The notes under the pieces: model-generated
The model's input: the letters and a program-made list of their open reading frames with translations, nothing else
Told to the model about the DNA's origin: nothing
Databases searched by the model: none
Shown here: positions 22,726-35,288 of the stretch, piece after piece
Position numbering within the stretch: the first letter of the stretch is position 1
How the letters are laid out: every line of letters begins with the position of its first letter
Program-made: the position numbers and the translations under genes
DNA from: Pinus tabuliformis
Lineage: Eukaryota > Streptophyta > Pinopsida > Pinales > Pinaceae
Assembly: GCA_031772625.1 (NCBI GenBank)
Contig: CM062808.1
Span: 478,265,655-478,329,654, forward strand
Length of the DNA stretch: 64,000 nucleotides
Reading direction: 5' to 3'

Positions 22726-24235
22726 ACACAACGCGCCAAAACATTTAATGCGCCAATGTTCAAACAACGCCCCATTCACATGCTGCGGGAGTTAAGGGGC
22801 GGGCCGCCCAATACGAACTTGACCCCCACAAAAAGAATTGCATGCGGTTTAAAAAAAAAATACTAACTATGTTTTAAATGGAGGGGTTGGGGTTTGACTA
22901 CCCGATCTCCTCCTTATAGTTCGGAGTTTATACCAATCCACCTACAATGGATTCATTGGCCTATCCGCCCACTTGTTGATATACAAACCCAACATTTTCC
23001 CAGTGCGCCAGGATGGAGGAACCAGGAGTGTGCACAGAAACCAAGGAAAAAATTTTAATTAATTTATTTGCAGGTGGAACGATGAGCCTAAAGAAGAGGT
23101 AGGCGGAACTAAGATTGGGCGAAATTCTCAGGAGGGTGAAAATTTCGCAGTGTCCAAATTGGACAATTTTTATGTCAATATTACACCTCTCAGTGGCACG
23201 AACCCGATGACACAGTCAATTTCCCGATATGAGCAGCAGATTTGTAGAGGACCCATAGGAGGGAATCTTTGAGGAATCTAGGGGGAATCTAAAAGATTCC
23301 TTAAGCCCCAAATTTCCATTTTCTTAGAATTTAGAAATTTGACAGTCGATTTTGCACTATTCGACACCACAAATCTGACGGTGTATTCAAATTTTCCATT
23401 TGCTCATTTCATTTTTTGGCCACTTTTCTAAGTGGAGTTTAGGTGTCAGCATTCGACGTGTGAGTAGTCATTTCATGAGATTCGACGTCGTGAGATCGAT
23501 GGTACGAACAGCTTCAGCAGCTTGACATCCTTTTCTTCAGATGGCCTCGGGATGTGAGGTATATGCAGTGTGTTCATGTACTTCTTTTGGCTATGCATTA
23601 TGCTGCATAGATCCCTTTTTGTTGTTTGATGTGGGATCTTATTTCTTACTTGTCTCATGATTCCTGCTTGATGCGATGCGGAAGCATTTGTGGGATGTAC
23701 TTGTTGAGATCCCTTTGTTGTATGTTGCTAGGATACTCATGTGTTGCCATGTATGTTTGCATTGAGATCCCTTTTATGCCATGTTGGAGGGATACTCATT
23801 ATCATCATGCATGAGTTTATGTCATACTGATAGGAGTCCTTTTGACTGAGAGTTCCTGTAGCGGAATATCTCTTGGAGCCACTCTTGCGCGAGGGAATTT
23901 TCCTTGTATGATAGCGGCATCAACTCTTATGTACATCATCACTATTGACAACACTTAATGCAACAACCTACACCATCTTGACATCGGGGCCAGAAGACGT
24001 AGTCCCTCCTGGACGAACTCCATTATCAATGACTTATGTTTTCATGTGTTGATGAATGTCATGTTCCTCTTCTTTACAACAAGCATATGTATTCATTTAT
24101 GTTATTTTAAAAATGCAATTTAACACATCATGGAAGTAAAAGGTCTTAGAAGGGTCCTTTGTCACACCCGAACCCGGATCAGAGAGGTCTTTGCATGGAT
24201 GTGAATTGCAAGCATGAACAATGGAACGTGCAATG

Positions 24236-25343
24236 ATAGAGGATGAAAAAGTGATGTATGAGACCATGCTCAAAATTTCCCAAAGGGTGGAAATAATGTA
24301 TGAAACTCTACAAAAAGAGACATAGGAAAAGGAGCAATTGCAACTTTAGTTGCAAGCCACGGAAGAGGACCTAGAAGAAATGAAGCACAACAACCAATGT
24401 CTTCAAACATATAACATTGAATTGAAGATGCTTCTACATGAAGAGAAAGAGGAAAAACAAAGTTTGCTACGACAGTTGCAAGCTGAGGACGAGGCCTTGG
24501 AAAAGTTGCAGCGTGACCCATGTGCGATAAAAATTAATTCTCTAAATTCATGTATGTGTCCTAATGAGGATTTCACTATTTTTGGAAATCATACCACAAG
24601 AATTGGCTCCAGATTGATTAAGAAAATGGGATATGAAGGAAAAGTCTTGGGCATTAATGGCCAAGGCATTGTCAATCCCATCAAAGTAGAGGAATTACCC
24701 CGTCAGACAGGACTTGGGTATGTCAGAAAAGAAGTTGGGGAATGTGCCATGACAGAAAGCGAACCACCAACAACAGATGATGAGAAACCCTCATCAATTC
24801 TTTCCAAATCGATAGAGGAGGTAAAATATGTTGATTTCCTTTCAGTTTCGTCTTCACATAGTATGATTTCTGTTGGAGATTTGGAGATCCCAATTACAGG
24901 GACAAACATGAGGTTCCTTACCAGGATGAGGCACGAGGAGGAAAAATAACTTGGTATTACTAACCAAGGCATAACTCAATCATTGGAGGTTGTGGAGAGA
25001 CCTCAATTTGCAGGCTTAAGATACACCAAAGGAGAATGCTTGAAGGTGTCATATGCTTCTGAGACATCGTCAAAATCATCAAGGAAAGAGAATGATGGGA
25101 ACACATCCCCATCATCCCATGGCAGTGCCCATAGCAAGGAAAGAGCTGAGGCAAGCGCTTATCGCCATACTTACACCAGAGACAGCAAGGAAAGGTATAA
25201 CTAGTCTCGACATTCGAATGTTCATTTCAATTATAATCATGTTTTTAATGATGAATGTAAAACATGGCATCAAAAAACATGTACCTTTTGTGGATTACAT
25301 AACCATAAGTGTTGGAAAAGAATGGCAGCACACAAAAGGATGA
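24236..25343 (+). pseudogene. Element I gag-like protein with coiled coil, G-patch and zinc finger
   Basis: The best-preserved part (24350-24949) starts inside a long helix, ATEEDLEEMKHNNQCLQTYN and LLHEEKEEKQSLLRQLQAED, a coiled coil. A G-patch follows at about 24598-24722: GSRLIKKMGYEGKVLGINGQ, then GIVNPIKVEELPRQTGLGY. A second G-patch-like half follows near 24955-25040 (QGITQSLEVVERPQFAGLRY). A Ser/Arg/Lys-rich stretch and a Cys/His finger (TCTFCGLHNHKCWKR) end the gene near 25340. G-patch domains bind RNA helicases or RNA and occur in some retroviral proteases, so an RNA-handling role is plausible. It is the only gene of the element. Broken in a few places. Confidence 0.65.
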
Positions 25344-26161
25344 GGCATGAAAGACCCTCTCAACGATCGGTAAAGAAACATGTTAAGAAGATCTGGAGGA
25401 AGAAGAACTATTGAATTCATTACGACAGAAGTGACCATCAAAGAGCCGCATGTTGGAGGCTCCATCCAGAGCAACGCCTTAAAGACAAAGTGTCAGTTCA
25501 TGAACCAGGTGAAACAATTGTTCAACAAGAAAAACCACCATAGGGGGATGACCCATTCACATTGATAAGTGAAAAATGGTTTCTAGATATGTTAGCTTGT
25601 CATGGTCATGCTTTTGTAAATAATTTGTTGCATTTTAAAATGTAAAAGTGATGATGTGTTTTCCATCACTTGTTCAACAACAATGATGTTTGGTCTTATT
25701 TTGTGTTGCATGATAAACTGTGAAAGTGATGTTGTGTTTCCATCACTTGTCAAAACAAAATAGTGTTTGGCCTTATCTTTGTAAATCATGTGTTACAGTG
25801 ATGATGTGTTTTCCATCACTTGTTTGAGCAACAATGATATGTTGGCCTTGTTTTCATAGCTGGGGGACTATTTTCATTTCGATGTAAACTTGACCACTGT
25901 ATATGTGTTATAAACTCGTGGCAAGTGTGGGATGCTTGGTTCATTAGTTGGTCATGAAGTCAAGCATGTAATTTGCAAAAAAATGTACTACAGGTTGTAG
26001 AGGTTGTAGGTGTCGGCTCATCGCTTAAGACCTCGAAGGACAAAGGTGAAGGAGATGGAAGTGAGACCTTTTCAGGAAACTTGCGATGTAGACAAGGTAC
26101 AAAGAAGTTGCAGATTATTTTTATGCTTTTGTAGGACCAAAAGCTCCTCAATGAGGAGGAT
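25344..26161 (+). other. Element I 3' untranslated part
   Basis: No gene. Holds the hairpin repeats at 25646-25855, a purine run (GCTGGGGGACT) near 25858 and a second one (AATGAGGAGGAT) ending at the 3' LTR start, the likely plus-strand primer site. Confidence 0.5.
25646..25855 (+). repeat. Three tandem hairpin repeats in element I
   Basis: Three copies of a unit of about 75-80 bases. Each begins with an inverted repeat, AAGTGATG ... CATCACTT (partly degraded in the third), and continues with a phrase like AACAATGATGTTTGGTCTTA. They lie upstream of the 3' purine tract, so in the 3' end of the element RNA. Confidence 0.75.
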
Positions 26162-26513
26162 TGATCCACGTGGCTCTAGGGACACTCAGAAGACAAAGAG
26201 GGTTTATGGAATCTCAAAAATCCAAATGATCAAAATGCTTTCGAACCAGAGCTAGAGTGTAGATCTTGTTGTCTTGATCGCGGTGGTGTGAATCGTTCGT
26301 CAAACTGAGTCCATATGTGAAAGTTAGGAGCAGTCAAAGCTCAGGGTTGACTTGGGTGACTAGGTAGGCTTAAGGAGGCAACAATTTGGACAAAATCTGG
26401 CCACCAGATTCCGGCCAACCTGGGCCAGATTTCGAGCAAATTTGTGGCCTGTTTAATTTGTCTCCTTCGATCATTTTTCGAATTTTCAAAAATGGCTAAT
26501 TGGTTATTTAAAA

Positions 26514-26555
<42 letters not shown>

Positions 26556-28257
26556 TTTGGGTGGCAGGCCATGACCCCCACCGGCCCTCCTGCAACCACT
26601 TAACAAAATTAAATTAAATGTGTCTCGACGGCCATCACCCCGCCAAGCCCTCCAACCAACACCCATATTAAAACTTAATATGGGGTAGGCGCGAGTGACC
26701 TCCAGTGGACTCGCACCACACCCCAACACCATGTGCCGAATTAAAGGAGGGGCCGGTGGGAGTTGAACCCACGGCCAGCAAGAGGGCCGGCCCCACCGAC
26801 ACGACGATCTCATATGTCACCACCTCCAAACAACACAACGCACCAAAACATTTAATGCACCAACGTGCAAACAACGCCCCATTCACATGTTGCGGGAGTT
26901 AAGGGGCGAGTCGGCCAATGCGGACCCGACCCCCACAAAAAAGAATTGCATGCAGTTAAAAAAAAATTAACTAACTATGTTTTAAATGGAGGGGTCAGGG
27001 GTTGACCACCTGACCTCCTCCTTATAGTTCGTACTTTATACTAATCCATCTAAAATAGATTCATTGGACTATCCAGCCACTTGTTGATATATAAACCCAG
27101 CATTTGCCCAGTGTGCCAAGATGGAGGAACCAGGAGCGTGCATGGAAACTAAGGCAAAATTTTTAATTAATTTATTTGTAGGTGGAACCATGATTGGGCA
27201 AAATTTTCAGGAGGGTGAAAATTTTGTAGTGTCCAAATTGGACAAATTTTATGTCGATCTTACACCTCTCAGCAACACGAACTCGACAACACAGTTAGTT
27301 TCCCGATCTGAGTAGTAGATTTGCAAAGGACCCGGAGGAGGGAATCTTTGAGGAATCTAAGGGGAATCTAAAAGATTCCTTAAGCCCCAGATTTCCATTT
27401 TCTCAGAATTCAGAAATTTTATAGCCAATTTTGCACTATTCGACACCACAAATCTGATGGTGTATTCAGATTTTCCATTTGCTCATTTCATTTTTCAGCC
27501 ACTTTTCTAAGTGGAGTGCAGGTGTCAACATTCAACGTGTGAACAGTCATTCCATGAGATTCGACACCGTGAGATCGATGGTACGAACAACTTCAGCAGC
27601 TTGACATCCTTTTCTTTAGATGGCCTTAGGATGTGAGGTATATGCAGTATGTTCATGTACTTCTTTTGGCTAAGCATTGTGCTGCATAGACCCATGTTTG
27701 ATATTTGATGTGGGATCTTTCTTACTTATCTCATGATTCTTGTTTGATGTGATGCAGAATCATTTGTGGGATGTACTTGTCGAGATCCCTTTGTTCTATG
27801 TTGCTGGGATACTCATGTGTCGCCATGTATGTTTGCATTGAGATCCATTTTATGCCATGTTGGCAGGATGCTCATTATCATCATGCATGAGTTTATGTCA
27901 TACTGATAGAATTCCTTTTGACTAAGAGTTCCTGTAGCAGAAAATCTCTTGGAGCCACTCCCGTGTGAGGGAATTTTTGTTGTATGATAGCGATGTCACC
28001 TCTTATGTACATCATCACTATTGAAAACACTTAATGTAGCAGCCTACACCATCTTGACATCGGGGCCCGAAGACATAGTCCCTCCTCGACGAACTCCATT
28101 ATCAACAACTTATGTTTTCATGTGTTGATGAATGTCATGTTCCTCTTCTTTACAACATGGAGATGTATTCATTTATGTTCTTTTAAAAATGCAATTTAAC
28201 ACATCACATAAGTAAAAGGTCTTAGAAGGGTCCTTTGTCACATCCAGACTCGGACCA
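26162..28257 (+). repeat. Element I 3' LTR
   Basis: 2096 bp from TGATCCACG to CTCGGACCA, followed by the target duplication GTGTA. Colinear with the 5' LTR over its length apart from the shorter TA run and GC-rich block. Confidence 0.9.
26748..26830 (-). repeat. tRNA-like unit in element I 3' LTR
   Basis: Same T-arm (GTGGGTTCAACTCCCAC at 26772-26756) and same flanking hairpin as in the 5' LTR, with scattered differences outside the T-arm. The T-arm itself is identical in both LTRs. Confidence 0.55.
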
Positions 28258-28760
28258 GTGTACCAGAGTACACAAAATTTAGCAAGATGGCCATAATGCT
28301 GGGTATCTCCACAAAGAACCCAAATGTAATCCTTAAGTATATGGGGTGTCTACACAACCATTTGTAGAAGCAAGTGATGCTTTTCAAGCCTGGATTGGTG
28401 GATGAGGCTTATGTACAAGCATAGTACCTAGAAAACATAGGCTTGAAGAAATGGAAATCAAGTGGATTGAAGCGGAAGGTGCACTAGGATGATTCTATGG
28501 TGGGGAAAAAGAAATGGAAAAGGGAAAAAGATAAAAATGTGGAGGCCGTAACACATTAGTGCAAAAATCCTAACAACCACTGTAACCATTGGAACATTGA
28601 CAATCATACAATGGAGAAGTGTTGGAAGTTGCATCCAAAGCTTAACTCGAAGAACATAAAGAAATATAATAATAAGAAGAATATCATGGCCACTGATTCA
28701 AGCAACTAGGTTGAGATCAACATGGATGTGGATGATAAGATCATTTGTACATCAGTGTAA
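28258..28760 (+). pseudogene. Element J gag, second part, with zinc finger
   Basis: After the insertion the gag continues with KFSKMAIMLGISTKNPNVI and FKPGLVDEAYVQA. A Cys/His finger follows near 28555-28640 (CNHWNIDNHTMEKCWKLHPK), then a Lys/Asn-rich linker. Fossil. Confidence 0.6.
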
Positions 28761-28799
28761 AAGAAATTGAATATGAGTAGCCTTCAACAAAAGGAGGAG

Positions 28800-29160
28800 A
28801 ACGGAAATACTAGGCTCTTCCATATAAGTAAATATGTTAAAAATACCAATATTAATGCTTTATTTGACTTAGGACCATAGGAAAATCTCATTGCAGTAAT
28901 GTTGGTAAAAGAATTGGATAGGAAGTTCATTATCATCCAATCCCATATCCATTGGATGGGTAAATAAGGACGTTGAGATAAAGGTAACAAAACAATACAA
29001 AATAAAATTTGCTATCAATGTTAAATTGATGAAGTAGAACTAGATGTAGTTCCCCTTGATGTATGTGAAGTGGTGTTTGGAAGTCCTAACGTGTACATGT
29101 AGAATGCAATCTTCATGCAAAGAGTTAACCACTACAAACTCGTTAAGGATGGAAAATCAT
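28800..29160 (+). pseudogene. Element J protease region
   Basis: The phrase TNINALFDLG near 28850 and ENLIAVMLVKEL after it mark the protease core. The stretch LDVVPLDVCEVVFGSPNVYM-like near 29040-29105 fits the protease end. Strongly decayed. Confidence 0.5.
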
Positions 29161-29369
29161 TCACCACCAACGTGCACAAAGGCAAGTTGAAAATTTCGCT
29201 TGGTAAGTGCCAACCAAGCCAAGAAATTGATAAATTCTAGAAAGAAGTATGTTTTATTGTTTTAAGAGAAAATGAGTCTATAGAAGAGTCAATGAGAGGT
29301 AAGGCATCCCAGGAGGGGTGAACTAAGAAATAGAAACAACAAATGGAAGAGTTATTAAAGGCATACAAG

Positions 29370-30110
29370 GATGTGTTTTAGGAGCCCAAAGGGTTACAAC
29401 CCAAGAGGGAAGTGGAGCATGACATACAACTATTGTTGAACTCCTCATTGCCAAACATTGGGTTGTATAGGAAATTTGTTATAGAATTAATTGAGGTGAA
29501 GAAACAATTATAGTGACTACTAGAATAGGGTGTTATTCAACTATGAATAACACCATGTGGGTCACCCATCATCATTGTGCCAAATAAGGATGGGACTTAG
29601 TGAATGCGTATAGATTACAGGGTATTGAACAAAATTACAATCAAGAATAGGTACCCCTACCTAGAATAGATGATTTGATAGATCAGTTGCAGTAAGTGAA
29701 ATACTTCACCAAGTTTAACTTAAATTCTAGATATCACTAGGTTTGAGTCAAATGAGAATATATTTGGAAGACCATCTTCAAAACTAGGCAAGGTTTGTAT
29801 GAGTGGTTAGTCATGTCATTTGGCCTATATAATGCACTAACTATATTATGTGATTAATGAATGATTTACTACACCCTTTATAAATTCATTTGTTATTTTC
29901 TATTTGGATGATATACTGGTATACAATGTTACCTGGGAGGAGCAGATATCACATTTGATGAAGGTTTTGGAGACATTAAAGAAGCACTAACAATTAGTAA
30001 ATCTCAATAAGTGTCAGTTTGCATAATAGTCTTTGGTGTACATGGTCCATGTGATAGGTGGAGTAGAATTGAAGATAGATCCTACCAATATGGAGGCCAT
30101 CATGACATGT
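29370..30110 (+). pseudogene. Element J reverse transcriptase
   Basis: RT signatures: CGSPIIIVPNKDG near 29560, RIDYRVLNKITIKNRYPYL near 29610-29660, KYFTKFNLNSRYH near 29700-29735, [10 protein letters not shown] near 29815, and VIFYLDDILVYN near 29895-29930, which is the catalytic box. Ty3/gypsy of chromovirus type. Fossil. Confidence 0.72.
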
Positions 30111-30239
30111 TCAATGCCTATTAATTTTTTTGATTTCAGGAGCTTTTTTGGGGTGGCATAGTACCTAAGGAAATTCATAACCTCATATTTGCTAGTATAA
30201 ACACCACTCCATGCTATAATAGTCAACAACAAGAGTTTC

Positions 30240-31034
30240 TAGTGGAGAAAGGGGCAGTAGAGGGCCTTTGAGGAGTTAAAGGATAAGATCAGTCAAGAAC
30301 CAATTATAACATTATCAAAATTACAACAACCCTTTGAAGTGGAGACAAATGTGAGTGGGTATGTTATGGAAGCATTCTTGATGTAGTGAGGAAGGATTGT
30401 ATGTTATCATTCTTAAGTATTTCAAGGGGTAGTCCTTAACTATCCTACCCACAACAAGAAACTCTATGCTATGGTGCAAGCTATGAAGAAGTGAAACATT
30501 ATTTGATGGGAAAGGAGACCATAATCCACACATCACCAAGCACTATAGTATTTATAGGCCTAGAGTAAGCTACAATATACCATGCTTTATGAGTGGGTGG
30601 ATTTTGTACATCGTTTTAATTTAATGATCAAGTATAAGAAGACAACATAAACAAGTTGGTCGACATGATTTCAAGGTCACCCACATCAAATATGACAACT
30701 TTGGGAACTTTGATACACATGGAACAATTCACCCATGATGCATACAGAGGATAATGACTTCAAGGAGGTGTTTCAATAGTTGTAGAGCTAGATTCATGTG
30801 CACTATGGTGACAGTTCCATTCACTACCATCTCCAGGACAAGTTACTCTATAGTCTGGATAAGTCATGTGTTCCTAAAGGTGAGTGAATGCAACTGCTTA
30901 GAGAGGCTTACACCTCCAAGGTTGTAGTGCACTTTGGTATAGGTAAGACAACAACCAACTTGCAAAGGTATGTGTATTGGCACAAGATGCAAGAGTAGGC
31001 AACTAGGTTCATAAGAGGATGTGTGATTTGATAT
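30240..31034 (+). pseudogene. Element J RNase H and integrase start
   Basis: RNase H-like wording around 30240-30620 is badly decayed. The integrase zinc-binding part near 30890-31030 reads LREAYTSKVVVHFGIGKTTT and LQRYVYWHKMQE, ending in CVI just before element K's LTR. Confidence 0.6.
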
Positions 31035-31039
31035 ACTCA

Positions 31040-33904
31040 TGTAACAAACCAACTTATATATAGCTTATGCTTGATATGTAAATATTTATTTTATATTTGA
31101 ATTAAAAAATTTAAAAAGGGTTAAGTAAGGGACACGGATTCCAAAGGGACTCGGGAGGTCAATTTGTTGGGAAATTCAACTTGCTGAAGGAGGAAAATTA
31201 ACAGTTGGACAACCATTGAAGGTAGGTTGTTGAACTTCAATGAACTAAAATGGTGTTTTAAATGAGACCGATGTTGTGAATTTACAGACTATAGAAGCAA
31301 GGGATATAACCCATACTAGCTTGGGAACTGCATAGGATAATAAAAGAACAAATAAATTAATGCACAACAACTACATGTGAAGTAGGGAAACAACGAGGAA
31401 GGAAAACTTGAGAGAGAGATCTAGTAGAGAAGGAAGAGTTGAAAGCATGAGAGCATAGACACGCTCAACATGGGATTAGAGAGTAGGGGATCATTATCTA
31501 GAGAAATGTAGAGAAGATACACATGGAGTTAGGGAAATTTTTTTAATCAAAGTAATGAATTCAGGAAAGGGGGAGCACACACACACGCACCTAGGAGAAG
31601 GACAAACTTCCATGAATACTTCTTGGAGTAGTGCAGAGGGGCACACAAAGAAACTATGTGAGAGTTTTACAAAAAAGACTCTGCACCAAGCAAAAAAAGA
31701 AGATAACATGCATGCGTTTTTGGGAACAACCGTGAAGAACTTGACATGTGTGCTAAGGAAGCCATGAAGTGCTCATAGTGGACAACAAAGGCATGGAGAA
31801 TGTCATATTATCAAGAATCAGTGATACTTACAAAAGAGTGGAGGACATTAGCTTCTTTCACCACTCTCAAAAGACTATCATACCTTTGGTTGAGTAATAA
31901 GAGTACGGGAGGAATTCTCCTTCATGTGAGGGTAAATCTCAGAATACCTTAGCGGGTTGGAGGGTGGAGATGGAATTCTCTAGAGTCCCTTGAAAACCTG
32001 GGGTAGAGGTTGAGAAATTGGAATCCTAGTGAGCAAATTCTGGAGTCTCCTGTGCTCATTTATTGAATTTTCCGGTTTGTTCTCGATTCCCTTCTTTGGG
32101 TGGAACCACTATATTGCATGCTGTTAGGGTGGAGGTGAAGGCTCTTGATTCCCTGGAGTGTGTGCAGCTAGATGATAATCGAATGGTGAAGGAAGTAGGC
32201 CTCTAGATTCCCTATGCATTGGTTGACTCTTGAGAAACTCGTGGGTGGAGGTAGGAGGACCTCTAGAGTCCCTGTTGTAGCTAGCAGTTGGGGATTATTC
32301 CCTTGAGCAATGTCTCTCAGTATCCAAAATCTAGCTTGGGGGTAACAACTGCAAGTAGCTTGGTTGAAACTTGTCTATGGTTGGGTGGAGATTTGTAGTC
32401 CTGAACTCAGTTGCCCATTTTCAATAAAATTTAAGATAAGTTATTCTTGTGCATAATATCATGTGTATTTTATGTTAAGTATGAATGGCTGGTATCTTGA
32501 TTGTTTGTCTGACAAGTCTTGGTTCACTTGTGTATATATTTTGCATTACTTGTTGTAGTCCATATGGGTATGTGTTGATGAGAATGAACGATCTCATGGG
32601 ATGAATGGACTTACACTAACATATTTTCATAAAGGTTTATTTACCTGTGGTAGTTTTGGGACTGCACGGAGTATAGTGAAGTCAATGGTCATTGTACAAT
32701 GTTTTCCATCTTATGATGATTGAATGTTAAAAGGCTAAGTAAGTTTCATGAGAATGAATGATCTCATGGGATGAATGGACTTACACTAACATCTTTTCAT
32801 AAAGGTTTATTTACCTATGGTAGTTTTGGGACTGCACTGGTGAAATGGAGTATAGTGAAGTCAATGGTCATTGTACAATGTTTTCCATCTTATGATGATT
32901 GAATGTTAAAAGGCTAAGTAAGTTTCATCTTAGGTTGTTGTAAACCCATTGTTGTAAACCCTAATGGTTACACTCTTTCTACTTGAATCTGGGCATGTGC
33001 AAGTGATGCTAAAGCCTTGATTTACTTAATGAGGCTGATAGAGTAAAGGATAGCAATTTATTATTTGTTAGGGAGGTGTTCCCACTCTCTGTCCTTAGGA
33101 AATAATTGCACCTAGAAGTGCTATTCTTTGACTTCATGCTAATGAGTTTTCTTGGCTAAGATATGCATATGATTTCCTATAATTTGATTGTCAAGTGAGT
33201 GCTAGAAACAACACTTGAAAAGCGTAAGAAAGCCCAGAAAAATCATGAAGGAAAACAACCTTTATAATTTTGTTAAAAATGCTAAAAATGGTCAAATGAA
33301 TTAAAATAAGGGACCCCACAAGTTGGAGGTAGGCCATGCGGGCCATACCTTGGCGGGTCTCTACCTTGACCTATGATGGATCGAATGTGTTGTTGGCGAG
33401 AGTCGGGATTCCATGTGGATTCAAGAGTTAGGAGTTTGAGCAAGTTGGGGGTCGGGCTGACCCCAACCTAGCATGTTTCTGTTCCAAGAGGGGGAGGGCT
33501 GACCTCGACTTAGGTTGGAAGTTGGGGTTGGGCCCAAAGATGAGAATAAAATGCACACATATGTGGAAAGGCTGACTTATGACTAGACATTTAGCTTTTC
33601 AGCTACGTCGCTTGTCCATGGTGGCGGTGCCTCCCAGTCACCTGCCACATGGACCATTGAGTGGTTATCACATGGATGCTAATAACTCTTTATCTGTGGG
33701 TTGGATTGAGGCAAAGTTTATAGCGTTGGAATCGTCTCGACGAGATGGATGCAATGATGGTGTCTAATTGAAGTTTTAAGAAAGTCTAAAAAAGTTGAAA
33801 GTTTTAGGTCCCATTCCCATAACTGTACCTTGGGAGTTGCATCTGCGTAGTGATGACCTCCTTCTAACTCTAGTGGGGTTTTGAGGTTCAAAGGGGGTGT
33901 TACA
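31040..33904 (+). repeat. Element K 5' LTR
   Basis: 2865 bp, starting TGTAAC and ending GTTACA, a six-base inverted end pair, four bases before the primer site. It contains several copies of CTCTAGAGTCCC-like phrases (about 31975-32270) and a 170-180 bp tandem duplication at about 32577-32930. Confidence 0.82.
32577..32930 (+). repeat. Tandem duplication inside element K LTR
   Basis: Two copies of about 170-180 bp, each starting GAGAATGAACGATCTCATGG (second copy AATGATC) and ending GGCTAAGTAAGTTTCAT. They differ at only a few bases plus a short insertion (TGGTGAAATGG) in the second, so the duplication is younger than or close in age to the element. Confidence 0.88.
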
Positions 33905-33907
33905 ATG

Positions 33908-33919
33908 TGGTATCAGAGC
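33908..33919 (+). other. Element K primer-binding site (initiator-Met tRNA)
   Basis: TGGTATCAGAGC, an exact match to the primer site complementary to plant initiator-Met tRNA, four bases after the LTR. Confidence 0.92.
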
Positions 33920-34424
33920 ATTCAGGTTCAACACTTGCACTGGATGGGCTTTAACATTAGTGAGATAACTGTAGAGTTCTTGCGCGAGATTTCATGATGA
34001 CTTTTAGAAAAATAACTAAACTAATATTAGGTGTTAAAAGCTGGTTTGGAATTATTTGATTGTGATTTCACATAAAACATATCACTCATGATTAACAAGG
34101 TTTTATTAATTGATGAACTAATCATTTGTGTTGTTTGATATATTCATAATTAGTGACTGTGCATATACCTGGGATGATGATTATAGTTTGAATCAGACTA
34201 ATATTGATGTACTAACATGGCTTGCTTGTTATAGCTAGACCAACATGGTAGATCCATGAGAGTAAGTTCAAGGTCAAGATTATGTTTATTTGATTATGAT
34301 ATTATGCATGTAACAATTTTGTGCGACTAATAGCACATCACAAGAAGAAAAGAATTAAAGGATGAGGACAAGAATGGTTTAGTACAACTTAGATAGGTCA
34401 TAGGATGGATATGAAGGAGCAGAC
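33920..34424 (+). other. Element K leader
   Basis: Untranslated stretch between primer site and gag. No gene or clear structure seen. Confidence 0.45.
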
Positions 34425-35288
34425 ATGGATGAGGGAGAAAGATTAATGGGAGACCAGGGAGGAGCTGATTCTCCTGACTGGTTGGATACCTTGAGAAGCC
34501 TGAAGGCTGAGATAAGAAGCTTCAAGGCAAATAATGAAAGGTTGGTAAAGGCTCAAGAAAGGCAAGCTGAGGTGAATGTAGTAATACTGCAAAGCCTCTC
34601 AAATTTACAAATATAGAAGTAACAAGAGTTGGGGACTAGTTATAGAACCAAGTTGAACCTTTTGGAATTAGAAGGAAAAAAATGGGGGGATTTGTAGTAA
34701 GTCTAGGAAGAGGCACAAAAGGGAAAGTGAAGATATTGTGAAGGGAAATGCATAATTAAGCACCCTAGAAGGAATAACCAACACTCATGGGTATCATTTT
34801 GGTAGGCATTCTAGTTCTACTACTAGGGGGCATCACTCTCATTATCATCATCCTGATTGTCATCGTTCCCATCATCATCATTAGAGAAGGAGGGGAAGAG
34901 AATACATGCCCAGAGAATTTAAAAAGGCTAAACCACCTACATTTCATGGGGAGGCGAAGAAATTTGAAGATGTAGAAGCTTGGTTGCTTGGGATGAAGAA
35001 GTTCTTCCAAATTCATGACTATTTTGAGAACATGAAGGCAAAGGTAGTAACCTACGACTTGAAAGGAAGAGAAAACATATGGTGGGAAGATTTAAAAGTT
35101 TTTAAAGGCGTAACAGAAGAAATATTGACTTGGAATGAATTTTTTTTTTTTTTTAGTTAGACAAATATTATGATAGCAAGGCAAAGGAGTTTTCTGAGAT
35201 AAAACTAGGATAGTTGTCATATGAAGAATATATTACTATATTTCTTGAGTTGTTGAGATACATGCCATTTCTCAAGGAGGAGAAGGAT
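34425..35288 (+). pseudogene. Element K gag
   Basis: N-terminal helical stretch (34425-34616: WLDTLRSLKAEIRSFKANNE), a His/Ser/Asp-rich linker, then the capsid-type domain (about 34906-35288). The domain shows KKAKPPTFHGEAKKFEDVEA, WLLGMKKFFQIHDYFENMKA and ENIWWEDLKVFKGVTEE, with YEEYITIFLELLRYMPFLKE near the end. Typical Ty3/gypsy Gag of the initiator-Met-primed kind. The zinc knuckle is not reached before element C begins. Confidence 0.78.

Larger units (their letters stand above)
31040..35288 (+). mobile_element. Element K: Ty3/gypsy, 5' LTR and gag, cut by element C
   Basis: Plus-strand element with a 2865-bp 5' LTR, a perfect initiator-Met primer site, a leader and gag. It stops at 35288 where element C's 3' LTR begins. 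The rest of K is not seen to the right of C inside the window. K itself cuts element J. Broken, with a few breaks in gag. Confidence 0.82.
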
